From NCBI GenBank assembly GCA_016716665.1, contig JADJVH010000010.1, forward strand, positions 153,351-217,350: DNA of 64,000 nt, written 5' to 3'. Of this stretch, positions 6,652-14,627 are shown piece after piece. The notes below the pieces were generated by a model. The model had not been told where the DNA came from and made no database searches. It saw only the letters and a list, made by a program, of their open reading frames with translations. The stretch's first letter is position 1. Every line of letters begins with the position of its first letter. The DNA is from Candidatus Opimibacter iunctus (GTDB lineage: Bacteria; Bacteroidota; Bacteroidia; Chitinophagales; Saprospiraceae). The position numbers were made by a program, and so were the translations under genes.

Positions 6652-7902
6652 ATGAAACTCCTCTTTGCCCTCCTCCTCTCGATCCCAACCATCCTCCCCG
6701 CCCAGTGGTCCACCCTTCCCGTCCCTCCGGCCAACCGCTATGATGACGTGTTCTTTATCAGCGACTCCGTGGGATGGGCAGCCAGCTCCAATGGCAGTAT
6801 CCTGCATACCCGCGATGGAGGCATGTCGTGGACAGAGCAGTTTGATGCAGACCGGTATCTGCGGAGCATCACCTTTACCACGCCTATGCTCGGCTTTTGT
6901 GGCTCACTGGACTTTGGGTTTTATAAGACCACAGATGGAGGTGAGCACTGGGACAATATCATGGGCGACATAGATCCCGTCCTCCCGGGGATATGCGGAC
7001 TGTCCGCACCTACGCCGGAGGTCATCTACGGCTGCGGGATATGGTCGTCACCCGCGTATATCATCAAGTCCTCTGATGGTGGCGACACCTGGACCTATAT
7101 GGATATGTCATCCAAGGCGAGCGCACTGGTGGATATCCACTTTGTCAGCGCAGACACCGGCTTTGTCTCCGGCAAGGCAACTGCTGCGCGGGGCAACGTA
7201 GGCAACATCCTCTACACTACCGATGGCGGCATGACCTGGACCGAAAAGTTCCACACGGAGCGCATACAGGAATATGTGTGGAAGCTGCAGAGCCCCGACG
7301 ATATCCACTACTATGCCTCCATCGAAAACGACGCAGGCGGCAGCACCCTCATGGCCAGGTCCACTGACGAGGGCCTCACCTGGAACACCGTCGTGGTGGA
7401 CGAGGACTACCAATACATCCAGACCGTCGGCTTCCTGGACAGCCTGCACGGATGGACCGGAGGCAATGGCACTCTATATGAAACGATCGATGGCGGTGAG
7501 TCATGGACCAAGGTGATCGTAGGACTCGGATACAACCGCTTCTTTCGGGTCAACGATACTACTGCCTACCTCACCGGCGGACAGATCTACAAATACTCCG
7601 GTGGACTCACCTCGATACCTATCCTACCCTCACCCATAGACGAAGTGCATGTCCTCAACGTGCATCCCAATCCAATAAGCGATCTGCTCACCATTGACAT
7701 AGACCTCCGCACCAAGACACACTGCATCATCCACCTCTATTCGTCAGATGGCCAATTGCTCCGCACGATCCTCGATCAGCCGGGAGTCAGCGGGAAAAAT
7801 TCATTCATCGTTTCGCTGCGCGATATCTCGCCACAGGTGCTTTATCTGTCAATGCATACTAATGAGGGGGTGGTGAGTAGGGAGGTGGTTAAGGGGCTAT
7901 AA
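6652..7902 (+). CDS. Secreted Ycf48/BNR-repeat protein with T9SS type A sorting domain
   Basis: Exported beta-propeller protein of the Ycf48/sialidase-like Asp-box class. Start 6652 opens a signal peptide (MKLLFALLLSIPTILPAQ). At least six Asp-box motifs follow at regular spacing: TRDGGMSW, TTDGGEHW, SSDGGDTW, TTDGGMTW, STDEGLTW and TIDGGESW, indicating a propeller of six or seven blades. The last ~85 residues start at VHPNPISDLLTIDI and form a Por secretion-system sorting domain, so the protein should cross the outer membrane through T9SS and be anchored or released. No sialidase catalytic residues are evident; binding to glycans or proteins is likelier than catalysis. It stands alone between an AT-rich island and a repeat-rich spacer. 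Confidence 0.85.
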   Translation: MKLLFALLLSIPTILPAQWSTLPVPPANRYDDVFFISDSVGWAASSNGSILHTRDGGMSWTEQFDADRYLRSITFTTPMLGFCGSLDFGFYKTTDGGEHWDNIMGDIDPVLPGICGLSAPTPEVIYGCGIWSSPAYIIKSSDGGDTWTYMDMSSKASALVDIHFVSADTGFVSGKATAARGNVGNILYTTDGGMTWTEKFHTERIQEYVWKLQSPDDIHYYASIENDAGGSTLMARSTDEGLTWNTVVVDEDYQYIQTVGFLDSLHGWTGGNGTLYETIDGGESWTKVIVGLGYNRFFRVNDTTAYLTGGQIYKYSGGLTSIPILPSPIDEVHVLNVHPNPISDLLTIDIDLRTKTHCIIHLYSSDGQLLRTILDQPGVSGKNSFIVSLRDISPQVLYLSMHTNEGVVSREVVKGL

Positions 7903-8285
7903 GCGAAGCTTATTGAGGTTGATGTGTTGATAGGTTGATGTGTTGATAGGTTGATGTGTTTATTGAGGTTAGGGGATATTTTATGTGAAAAAGTATTTGT
8001 TGAGCGGACGGTTGCTGAGCTGTAGAACATGGTTGTGTGTGAGCAGGTCGAAGCAGCAGAAAAAACAAGTTTTTCAGAGGGAATACCAGGACGAAATACC
8101 CCGGTCGTTGAGCGGACGGTTGCTGAGCTGCGGTTGGTGAGCTGTAGCAGAAGGTTGAGGGCTAGTAGGTCGAACCATAGCAGTTGATGTGAGCGTTAGA
8201 AGGTCGAAGCAGTCGAAACGAACGGTTGCATGGGTTGATGGGTTGATGGTATTGAGATTTAATTAAAATGGAGTGTTTTAATCTG
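7903..8285. repeat. Spacer with 16-bp tandem repeat and dispersed GCTGAGCTG elements
   Basis: AGGTTGATGTGTTGAT is repeated nearly three times (7916-7931, 7932-7947, partial 7948-7961) and is flanked on both sides by TATTGAGGTT. 8004-8060 and 8107-8180 carry two copies of a dispersed motif, GGTTGCTGAGCTGTAG followed at some distance by CAGGTCGAA. The motif also appears at 12022-12068 and 20873-20920. No gene is visible. Confidence 0.65.
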
Positions 8286-8293
8286 TATCTTTA
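8286..8293 (+). promoter_or_regulatory. Putative -7 box directly before the VbhA-like gene
   Basis: TATCTTTA differs at one position from the Bacteroidota -7 consensus TAnnTTTG and ends 4 nt before the ATG at 8298. The same box with the same 4-nt distance occurs before the gene at 28432. A transcript from it would have almost no 5' leader. Confidence 0.35.
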
Positions 8294-8297
8294 CCCT

Positions 8298-8453
8298 ATG
8301 AAAAGCAAGTCAAAAAAGGCAGTAAAAAACAAGTCATTAAGGCAGCAGATTTTGGCGTCGATGCAGGCTTCTTTCAAGATTGAGGGAATCAATATCCCTG
8401 ACGACGTTGCCTTAGCAACATTGCAAAAAGTTGAACTTATTCTGGAAAAATAG
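8298..8453 (+). CDS. VbhA-like antitoxin of a Fic toxin
   Basis: Small protein of 51 residues. After a very basic N-terminus (KSKSKKAVKNKS) comes a helix containing SFKIEG, a match to the [S/T]xxxE[G/N] inhibitory motif with which VbhA-type antitoxins block the ATP site of class I Fic toxins. The length and the helix-motif-helix arrangement fit that family. It does not lie upstream of its toxin in one operon, as VbhA does; it is convergent with the neighbouring Fic gene, and their 3' ends overlap by 17 bp. ATG 8298 was preferred over 8268 because the ten extra residues lack family character. The pairing with the Fic gene is inferred from the motif and adjacency. Confidence 0.65.
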   Translation: MKSKSKKAVKNKSLRQQILASMQASFKIEGINIPDDVALATLQKVELILEK

Positions 8454-9027
8454 TTTGAATCAATTCAATCATTGGTTTGTAATCTTTCAAAGCTGACTTT
8501 TGAACAGCAGTTACATATTCCGGAAACCTCCTTTCATCAATCAAATCAAATCGCAAGGCATCAAACCCTTGTTTCCTGGCCATCAAATTGGCTATGATCC
8601 TTGCTGTACGTCCATTACCCTCACGAAAAGGATGTATAAAAAGTAATTCTCCATGGACAATAGCGATATCCCTAACCAAATCTTCTGTGTTGTTGTATCT
8701 ATCTGGCAATTTTGATAAAATGTCTTGTTCAAATTGACTCATTGTCTCAGGCAAATACATGGCGGCTGCAAATACAAACCCTGCCTTTGACATATTTACA
8801 CTTCTGAGGTCTCCGGCAAAAGAATACAAATGCCCCAACGCTAACTTATGCAAACGAAGAATATACTCAACTGAAACTTTTGTGTGCTTTGTCAGCTTTT
8901 CCGTGTAGACAATTTCTGCTTTCAAAAATCCTTCAAATTCAGCTATTCCTAACGCCGCAACAGACACTATTCCCAATAGGTTAGGTAAAACTTCCTTTTG
9001 ACTATCTGGTAGTTCATATTTCATCAT
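8437..9027 (-). CDS. Class I Fic toxin, 196 aa
   Basis: Compact Fic-domain protein with the full active motif HPFREGNGRTAR near residues 132-143, so AMP transfer to a target hydroxyl should be possible. No [S/T]xxxE[G/N] inhibitory helix is seen before or after the Fic core, as expected of class I members that depend on a separate antitoxin. The likely antitoxin, with SFKIEG, is encoded convergently and overlaps the last 17 bp of this gene. The start is one of two consecutive ATG codons (9027, 9024). A TATATTTG promoter box lies just 2 nt before the first, which favours the second ATG or a leaderless message. The target is unknown. Confidence 0.8.
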   Translation of the reverse strand: MMKYELPDSQKEVLPNLLGIVSVAALGIAEFEGFLKAEIVYTEKLTKHTKVSVEYILRLHKLALGHLYSFAGDLRSVNMSKAGFVFAAAMYLPETMSQFEQDILSKLPDRYNNTEDLVRDIAIVHGELLFIHPFREGNGRTARIIANLMARKQGFDALRFDLIDERRFPEYVTAVQKSALKDYKPMIELIQTIFPE

Positions 9028-9029
9028 TC

Positions 9030-9037
9030 CAAATATA
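9030..9037 (-). promoter_or_regulatory. -7 box of the class I Fic gene
   Basis: On the minus strand TATATTTG is a perfect TAnnTTTG match, 2 nt upstream of the ATG at 9027. No TTG is found at the -33 distance. If used, transcription would start at or inside the first codons. Confidence 0.4.
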
Positions 9038-9184
9038 CCCTATTGATTCCATTGAAAAAAGTCATTCACAGCCACTGACCTGTAGGCTGACAATGTTCCT
9101 CAGTTTTTAGCTTCTCGCTCCATGAGGTGAGAAAGATTTCGAGATTGAGAAAGTATTACGTTTAGAAAAAAATTCGCCAAAATA

Positions 9185-9218
9185 AAAAGGTTCGCCTGCT
9201 TCCGCGGACGAACCTTTT
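9185..9218 (-). terminator. Rho-independent terminator downstream of the first ytxH gene
   Basis: The arms AAAAGGTTCG and CGAACCTTTT (10 bp, perfect) enclose a second small palindrome, TCCGCGGA. Read on the minus strand the hairpin runs into TTTTTATTTT, a proper T-tract. It lies about 105 nt past the ytxH stop and separates it from the Fic gene. The intervening 9235-9302 carries the short repeated phrases GGCCCGAACGGGCC and GGCCCGCAGGGCGC. Confidence 0.7.
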
Positions 9219-9321
9219 AATCTTCTAAACTTTCTAAACAGTGGCCCGAACGGGCCAAACGCTAAACAGATGGCCCGCAGGGCGCATCGCTAAACGCTGT
9301 GCCCATTTCACAGACAACAAC

Positions 9322-9621
9322 CTAGCCTTTCTTGTTCTTCAGGTCAGCAATCTTCGAGGATACCTTGTCGGCAGCATCAAATGCAGCCTGGCCCACAGTG
9401 GCCTCGACCTTGTCTGACAGACGATCGATTTCATTGTTGACCTCATTGGCATAGGCAGCCAGGATATAGGCTTTGTCCTTCAGGTCATCTATCGCGCGCG
9501 AACCCTTCCTGTAGAGTTTCTTGCGCGTCTTGACTCCCTCGTCCGGGGCAATCAGGATGCCAAGTAATGCACCAGCGGCTGCGCCGGCGATGATGCCTAA
9601 GATGATGTTTGATTTTTTCAT
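9322..9621 (-). CDS. YtxH domain-containing protein (paralogue 1)
   Basis: Small membrane protein of 99 residues. Residues ~5-25 form a glycine/alanine-rich membrane helix (IILGIIAGAAAGALLGILIAP), followed by the YtxH signature APDEGVKTRKKLYRKG and a long charged amphipathic helix. YtxH proteins (Bacillus ytxH is a general-stress gene) have no settled biochemical role; a structural or stress role at the inner membrane is inferred. Two paralogues lie in the window (9863-10171, 20181-20432). It is followed by a hairpin with a T-tract. The 240-bp spacer to the next paralogue contains AGGTTGAT-type repeats and no gene. Confidence 0.8.
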   Translation of the reverse strand: MKKSNIILGIIAGAAAGALLGILIAPDEGVKTRKKLYRKGSRAIDDLKDKAYILAAYANEVNNEIDRLSDKVEATVGQAAFDAADKVSSKIADLKNKKG

Positions 9622-9862
9622 TGGTTAGGAGTTTATAGGTTGATGGGTTGATAAGTTGACTTGTGCTGAGCGGAGCCGAAGCATGCGTTGATAAGTTTAT
9701 GTGTTTATTGGTTGATAGGTTGATTTACACTTATCGGTTTAGGGGATAATAAGAATAAACTTATCAACGCATAAACCTATAAGCCCATAAACATAATCCC
9801 GTCTGGAAACTTGGTCAATCTGACGTTTGACGTCAGCAATCTGAAGTCAGATACCGGATAAA

Positions 9863-10171
9863 CTAGCTCTGCCTGTGCTTGAGGTCGGCAAATTTCGATT
9901 TTGCATCTTCAGCCATATCGGTGGCTTCGCGCTTTGCTTGTTCCATCGAAGCATTGACCTTCTCTACCAGCTTGGCAGCCTTGCGGGACAGGTCGTTAGC
10001 CTTCTCGGCAAGATCGCTGGCTTTACCCTTCAAGTCATCGACGATATCCTCACCCTTGCGGTAGATCTTCTTACGGGTCTTTGATCCCTTGTCCGGGGCA
10101 AAAAGGACACCTAGCAGGGCACCTACGGCCGCTCCGGCCAGTACGCCGAGCACTATGTTTGATTTTTTCAT
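9863..10171 (-). CDS. YtxH domain-containing protein (paralogue 2)
   Basis: 102-residue paralogue of the preceding YtxH protein. The membrane helix (IVLGVLAGAAVGALLGVLFAP) and the signature APDKGSKTRKKIYRKGED are strongly conserved between the copies. The C-terminal tail is a lysine/alanine-rich amphipathic helix with ~11-residue periodicity (KASDLAEKANDLSRKAAKLVEKV), typical of membrane-surface or coiled-coil helices. Its 5' leader (ATCGAATCATG just at the start) is shared with the third paralogue at 20181-20432 but not with paralogue 1, so copies 2 and 3 are probably co-regulated or more recently duplicated. Confidence 0.8.
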   Translation of the reverse strand: MKKSNIVLGVLAGAAVGALLGVLFAPDKGSKTRKKIYRKGEDIVDDLKGKASDLAEKANDLSRKAAKLVEKVNASMEQAKREATDMAEDAKSKFADLKHRQS

Positions 10172-10582
10172 GATTCGATTGATTTAATGGTTCCTTAATC
10201 TCTGCCTCATCATCAACTACCTCATAGTTATAACCGATAAAACAGCCCAATAGTTGTTTTAGGAAAGGGGAAAATGCATCTGAATTCAGTTTTGCCCCTA
10301 CGGGGCAAGAGGAGACTATTGGATCCTGATGCTACCGACCTTTAGCCCCTACGGGGCATTGTAGATCTAGAACGCAGATGATGCAAATGGAATTTGAAAA
10401 AGATGAGCGCAGATTTGATCCGCAATAAAGGGCTAAACCCCTTTCCTAATAGTGCGCCCTTTCAGGGCTTCGAGGATTACACGTTTACATTGAAGCCCTG
10501 AAAGGGCGTTTTGTAGCAGTGGGGTTCAGCCTGCCCTTTGCTAAGCTATGCTCTATGCTCTATGCCCTATGCCCTATGCTCA
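10172..10582. repeat. Repeat-filled spacer: CCCCTACGGGG pair, long palindromic element and 7-mer repeat
   Basis: 10290-10310 and 10341-10360 hold two CCCCTACGGGG palindromes separated by a GCTACCGACCTTT phrase; the same pair occurs at 20715-20786. 10429-10540 is a full palindromic copy of the 1600-1760 element: perfect 17-bp arms (10455-10471 and 10492-10508) lie inside outer arms GGGCTAAACCCC and GGGGTTCAGCC. 10546-10580 is five tandem heptamers (CTATGCT, CTATGCT, CTATGCC, CTATGCC, CTATGCT). No gene is visible. Confidence 0.75.
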
Positions 10583-11602
10583 TCATTTCAATTCATCGAT
10601 CGCATACTGCAACACCCCATCCATTCCCGCATTGATTTCATCAATGGTGTTCTTCACCTTTACATCAGGTGCGATGCCTATACCCTCATAGGACTTGCCA
10701 TCGGCCAACTCTACCTTCTGTGTCACGAGGGTATAAAACCAACCATTGGCGAGTTCGCGGCCGATCTGGGTACCCTGAGCTCCATTGGTAGTCTCTCCGA
10801 CCATGAGTACATTGGGCAGTACATCAAAGGCCATCACGGCCCGCTCTCCTGCACTGATGGTATAACGATCGATGAGCACGACGATAGGTTTGTTGACATA
10901 GGGTGATTCCGGCTTGATGCTCCAGTCATACCAGTCCGTAAAGTCATCATACCCCGGACCATTCTTGGTCTTGCTGCGGAATACAAATCGTTCCTGGTCC
11001 ACAAGTCTTCCTATCTCGCTGTAGCAATAGGTAAAGTCCCCACCATCGTTGTGTCGCAGATCGATGATATATCCTGACACATCCGGATAGGTATCCAGGA
11101 ATTCATCCAGCTTGAAAAAGTTTGATGCCACATTGGCAAAGCTGATGTACGCAATGTTTTCATTCCTGATTTTTCCATAGACGAAATTTTCTTCTTCATC
11201 TGCTTCGAAACCGGCATCAAGGTATTGCGCCTGGATAAGGTCGGGACTGTACAGACCGTCATCGATCTTCTCCCGGCGTATGGTATTGGAGATCCAGATC
11301 TCCTTACCTGGCGCGACCAGGGTGACGTGTCCATCTTCAAGAGGCGCGAGCATCTGCGCGAAGAGGTTGAAGAGTTCATCGTCACTTGTGCTCGCATTGA
11401 CCTGTGAGCGGTACGTGGTGTATTGCTGATACCAATCGACACCACGCTCTTCAAATACCGCGTAGTCCTGGTCAAAGGTTGTCCACAGGTCTTCAAACAA
11501 AGCTTCCGGATCTGATGCCGGTTCGGCTTCAAAGAATGTCGTGCATCCCTGCAGGGTGAAAAGCAATGCACCAGCAAGTGCGATTTGAAAATAGATTTTC
11601 AT
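10583..11602 (-). CDS. S41 family peptidase, lipoprotein
   Basis: Probable envelope serine protease of the S41 (C-terminal processing/tricorn) family. The start at 11602 opens a lipoprotein signal peptide ending in LQGC, so the mature protein should be lipid-anchored in the periplasm or outer membrane. An upstream ATG (11626) would only lengthen the n-region. The S41 core is seen in ISFANVASN, YIIDLRHNDGGDF and DRYTISAGERAV, where the Ser of TISAGE is the expected nucleophile; a lysine is expected a few residues later in the family but is not obvious here. A PDZ domain is not evident, as in many short Bacteroidota S41 lipoproteins. The substrate is unknown. It is monocistronic and flanked by long repeat-rich spacers. 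Confidence 0.85.
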   Translation of the reverse strand: MKIYFQIALAGALLFTLQGCTTFFEAEPASDPEALFEDLWTTFDQDYAVFEERGVDWYQQYTTYRSQVNASTSDDELFNLFAQMLAPLEDGHVTLVAPGKEIWISNTIRREKIDDGLYSPDLIQAQYLDAGFEADEEENFVYGKIRNENIAYISFANVASNFFKLDEFLDTYPDVSGYIIDLRHNDGGDFTYCYSEIGRLVDQERFVFRSKTKNGPGYDDFTDWYDWSIKPESPYVNKPIVVLIDRYTISAGERAVMAFDVLPNVLMVGETTNGAQGTQIGRELANGWFYTLVTQKVELADGKSYEGIGIAPDVKVKNTIDEINAGMDGVLQYAIDELK

Positions 11603-11626
11603 AAAAGTGGTTTTATGTGTTTTCAT

Positions 11627-12304
11627 GATTTTGCTTTGTTGTTTAATGATTGCTCTGTTCCACAGAGGGAGTTCATTTACTTTTTTTACCGGAAAAAAAG
11701 TAACAAAAAACCTCGTGACCCAAAAAACTCGCTTGATCATTCGGGCATTTGTTTTATTTCCTGTTATGCTGTCTCGCCTTTTCCTATTTCACGCATACCA
11801 CTTTTTGGCTTTATGGCCAAAAAGTGGCCTGTCGCGCAGCTCGAACAGTTTTGGGTCACAGTCCTTTACCTATTCGAGATGATTTTAAAAAAATCCTGCT
11901 TCCTATTTCCTGTCTCCTATTTCCTACATTCAATTTAGAGCGACAGACTATTACCTATTCGAAATGTCCCGTTTTAAATAATCATCTTAAACCAAATTGT
12001 CATTCCACTTTTTACCCCCGGTTGGTGAGCTGTAGCACATGGATAAGCGCAAGCAGGTCGAACCATAGGGGGCTAGGGGAAGAAGGGTCACAGTCCTTTA
12101 CCTATTCGAGATGATTTTTAAAAAATCCTGCATCCTATTTCCTGTCTCCTATTTCCTACTTTCAATTTAGAGCGACAGACTATTACCTATTCGAGTTGAT
12201 TTTACCCCCCATAGGGGGCTAGGGGGTTATTGGCCACAGTCTTCTGCCTATTCGAATTAAATTTAAATCTGCTCCCCCTTTCAGGGGGTAGGGGGTCAGA
12301 CAGA
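11627..12304. repeat. Repeat-rich spacer with nested inverted repeats and a 110-bp direct repeat
   Basis: 11677-11703 is an 11-bp-arm hairpin (TTACTTTTTTT/AAAAAAAGTAA). 11798-11827 is a perfect 12-bp hairpin (CCACTTTTTGGC/GCCAAAAAGTGG). These sit near an outer inverted pair GTGACCCAAAA (11715) and TTTTGGGTCAC (11849). 11853-11962 is repeated almost exactly at 12085-12194, offset 232 bp, and a shorter third copy begins near 12233. Inside each copy are five heptamers (CCTGCTT, CCTATTT, CCTGTCT, CCTATTT, CCTACAT). 12022-12068 is a copy of the GGTTGGTGAGCTGTAG element. No gene is visible. Confidence 0.75.
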
Positions 12305-13129
12305 TCACAACTTCATCCCCACCATTACCTCCAGCCCTTGCTGATACGAAAACAAATCCACCGGCTTGCCAGCATGGATAAAGCCCAATCGCCAGGCCGC
12401 GCCAAGTGAAAATTTATCGGAGAGTCTGTACTGATACTCGATGTCAATGTTTGCACGATTCAGTTCACCCCAGGTCGCGAGGTGGCCATCGCCCATAAAG
12501 GCAAAGAAGGTCTTGAAGCCGTTGTGTGAATAAGCGTTTTGAATAAACTCATCATCATTGATGAGATAAGGTGAACGGGCCAGCCAGGAGACCAGGGGCA
12601 CTTCGATGCGACCGGTTAGTCTTGATTTTTTTCCTTGGAAAAAAGTGTACTTATACCACGCACTCAGGCCCACTGTCGAAAAATAACCGAAGTAGCTGGA
12701 ACGTCCGTACTGATAGTCCAGGGCTTGTACATCGAGGGTGAGTGCTCCACCGACCATGGATGGATGCTTCTCACTGTGCCCAACGTACTTGCCCATTCCA
12801 TATCCGAGAGAAACAAAGGTGAATGAATGGGGATAAGCAGTCATGACTTCACCATTGAAGATGTAATCATAGGGTGTCTCCAGTCCGGCCGAAAAGCCAG
12901 CATAATTGAGGCGCACATACTGATGGGATTTCTTGTTCCATTCGTGCTTCAACCCAAATACCAGGGGTGCTATGTCCTGGTGGATGAACGGAGAAAAAAT
13001 CAGATCCTGTCGGGATAGATGCGCCGGACCAAGCGACAAGGTGAGTTGATTGGTGGTGTCCTGCTGCGCACGTGCTGTGAAAAATAGGGGCAGTAACACC
13101 AGAGTGGTAAAGAGTGATTTAAAGGACAT
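12305..13129 (-). CDS. Predicted exported beta-barrel-like protein, 274 aa
   Basis: The start at 13129 gives a clean signal peptide (MSFKSLFTTLVLLPLFFTARAQQ); longer upstream reading is rejected. The mature part alternates polar and aromatic residues in short strands (YQYGRSSYFGYFSTVGLSAWYKYTFF, IEYQYRLSDKFSLGAAWRL), as in 10-12-stranded outer-membrane barrels of Bacteroidota. I do not recognise a named family. A well-formed promoter (TTTG-N19-TATGTTTG) lies 26 nt upstream of the start. It is monocistronic. Confidence 0.7.
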   Translation of the reverse strand: MSFKSLFTTLVLLPLFFTARAQQDTTNQLTLSLGPAHLSRQDLIFSPFIHQDIAPLVFGLKHEWNKKSHQYVRLNYAGFSAGLETPYDYIFNGEVMTAYPHSFTFVSLGYGMGKYVGHSEKHPSMVGGALTLDVQALDYQYGRSSYFGYFSTVGLSAWYKYTFFQGKKSRLTGRIEVPLVSWLARSPYLINDDEFIQNAYSHNGFKTFFAFMGDGHLATWGELNRANIDIEYQYRLSDKFSLGAAWRLGFIHAGKPVDLFSYQQGLEVMVGMKL

Positions 13130-13154
13130 ATGGTGTGGTTTTTTGATTTCGGTG

Positions 13155-13185
13155 CAAACATAATTTGTACACGGAAATTGCCAAA
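13155..13185 (-). promoter_or_regulatory. Bacteroidota housekeeping promoter of the barrel-like gene
   Basis: On the minus strand TTTG (13185-13182), exactly 19 nt, then TATGTTTG (13162-13155). This matches the -33 TTTG / -7 TAnnTTTG consensus of the Bacteroidota primary sigma factor at its standard spacing. It is the clearest promoter in the window. Confidence 0.75.
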
Positions 13186-13895
13186 AACTGTTCGGACGAA
13201 TTGTATAAAACAAGGGATAAAATGTCGTAAAAATGGAATCTGTTGGGTAGATGTATTTGAAGGGAAAGGGTGTTTTTGGGAATGCTGATGCCGCAGATCC
13301 ATTTTGAAAAAATAGCGCAGAATAGGTCAGCTTAACATTATGAGTTTTACCCAAATGGATTACCGTTTATGCACAAATTGGAATTGGCCTGTTTTTAAAT
13401 TTCCGTAGGAAATAAAAACGCCGCTGGATGGAGCGGTGCGATGAGCGTAGTCGAATTGTTCTCTCCGCCAGCAGTATGATTCCAATTCAGGATTCCTTTG
13501 GGTATTCACTCTTAGTATCCATTTGTTGGCGGAGATGCTTCGACTGCCTTTCACACATCCATGCTCGCCCGCTCAGCAACCAGTTCCATCCAACGGCCGG
13601 TGGCCGATTATACCTGGGTATCCACTATTGGGTGGCAGAGGAAACTCCATCCCTATTGAAATGTGTATAAACCAAAGCCGATAGGGGCCCTTGGGGCTAA
13701 AGGGCTAAAACCTTTCCCAATAGCGCGCCCCTTCAGGGCTTAGGCGATTACGCGTAAAAATTCAAGCCCTGGCAGCCCTGGTTGTAGAAAAGGAGAAAGC
13801 AATAATCGTATACGAAGCGTTTAACGGCCAGGAAAATTAACAATAAGTATTGATTATCAATCCTTTATAAAATGTCAAGAAATAATAATAGTATT
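13186..13895. repeat. Gene-free spacer with two dispersed elements
   Basis: 13376-13545 is a copy of a two-hairpin element that recurs at 43070-43204: TTTTTAAATTTCC/GGAAATAAAAA, then AACGCCGCTGGATGGAG, then TTCTCTCCGCC paired with GGCGGAGA about 60 bp on. This copy has 25 extra bases with a GAGCGTAGTCGAA core between GGATGGAG and TTCTCTCC, where the other copy has none. 13690-13785 is a degraded copy of the CTAAACCCC/CCCTTCAGGGCTT element. No gene is visible. Confidence 0.65.
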
Positions 13896-13929
13896 ACTAT
13901 CTATTTTGATAGTGTTTCTATTATTTTTG
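13896..13929 (+). promoter_or_regulatory. Promoter box and operator candidate of the export operon
   Basis: TATTTTTG (13922-13929) is a perfect TAnnTTTG -7 box 17 nt before the TetR start. Just upstream lies the inverted repeat ACTATC-N6-GATAGT (13896-13913), sited where a TetR-type repressor would block the promoter. The pairing of repressor and operator is inferred. Confidence 0.45.
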
Positions 13930-13946
13930 CATTTAAATCCATCATT

Positions 13947-14627
13947 ATGCACGGCTTGTTACCAAACATAAAGATTAAAGCGCTGGAAGGTTCGTTTCAG
14001 ATTGACCCGTCTACGAGCCCCCTGGGGGAAAAAATCATCTTCCATTCGGTGAGCATGATCGCTGAAATTGGTTTTGAAAAATTTACGTTCAAGAAACTAG
14101 GCACAGAAATAGGCTCGCCCGAAGCCTCGATTTACAGATATTTTAAAAGCAAAAACCAGCTATTATCCTACCTGATTTCGTGGTATTGGGGATGGATGGA
14201 GTATCGTCTCGTGTTCGAAACAGCCAATATCCCCTCGCCGGAAACCAGGCTTGAAAAGTCCATTACATTAATAACATGCCATCCCGCTGAACCTTTAATG
14301 ATTGAGGGTATCGACATAAAAAAGCTTTACCAAATCATTATTTCAGAATCGATTAAGTCCTATCTGACCAAAGACGTTGATAAAGCCAATAAGGAAGGGG
14401 CCTATTCAAATTACAAGCAGTTCGTTGCCAGGATATCCAATATCATCAAGGAGATAAACCCGGAATATAAATATCCGCAGATGCTGCTCACTACCATTAT
14501 CGAAGGGGCACATCTCCAGGTATTTTTTGCAGAGCATCTGCCCCGCTTAACCAACAAACAAGTATCGCCGGATTATATCACGCGTTTTTATACCCATCTC
14601 GCTGTAAACGTCATAAAAAATAACTGA
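13947..14627 (+). CDS. TetR/AcrR family transcriptional regulator
   Basis: N-terminal TetR-type helix-turn-helix at residues ~20-70 (IAEIGFEKFTFKKLGTEIGSPEASIYRYFKSKNQLL), followed by an all-helical C-terminal ligand or dimerisation domain. The start at 13947 was chosen because the preceding 25 codons are AT-rich and unlike TetR N-termini, and they contain the promoter box. It is the first gene of a four-gene operon: its stop (14625-14627) overlaps the ATG of the ABC transporter gene by one base. It probably represses the operon through the ACTATC/GATAGT palindrome just upstream. The ligand is unknown. Confidence 0.85.
   Translation: MHGLLPNIKIKALEGSFQIDPSTSPLGEKIIFHSVSMIAEIGFEKFTFKKLGTEIGSPEASIYRYFKSKNQLLSYLISWYWGWMEYRLVFETANIPSPETRLEKSITLITCHPAEPLMIEGIDIKKLYQIIISESIKSYLTKDVDKANKEGAYSNYKQFVARISNIIKEINPEYKYPQMLLTTIIEGAHLQVFFAEHLPRLTNKQVSPDYITRFYTHLAVNVIKNN

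Noticed and set aside
7842..8030. Minus-strand frame with NTSTSISFAYSPLTTS-like repeats
   Set aside because: It is the translation of a 16-bp tandem repeat and the 3' end of the neighbouring gene.
8004..8180. Possible CRISPR-like array
   Set aside because: Only two imperfect copies with unequal spacing; no cas genes in the window.
10538..10906. Plus-strand open frame opposite the S41 protease
   Set aside because: It begins in heptamer repeats and then runs antisense through the conserved protease domain; no family character.
11585..12114. Several overlapping plus-strand frames upstream of the S41 gene
   Set aside because: They translate inverted and direct repeats; the repeated 110-bp unit gives repeated peptides with no sign of selection.
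13428..13670. Plus-strand open frame of 80 codons
   Set aside because: It lies in a dispersed two-hairpin element whose other copy at 43 kb has no open frame.
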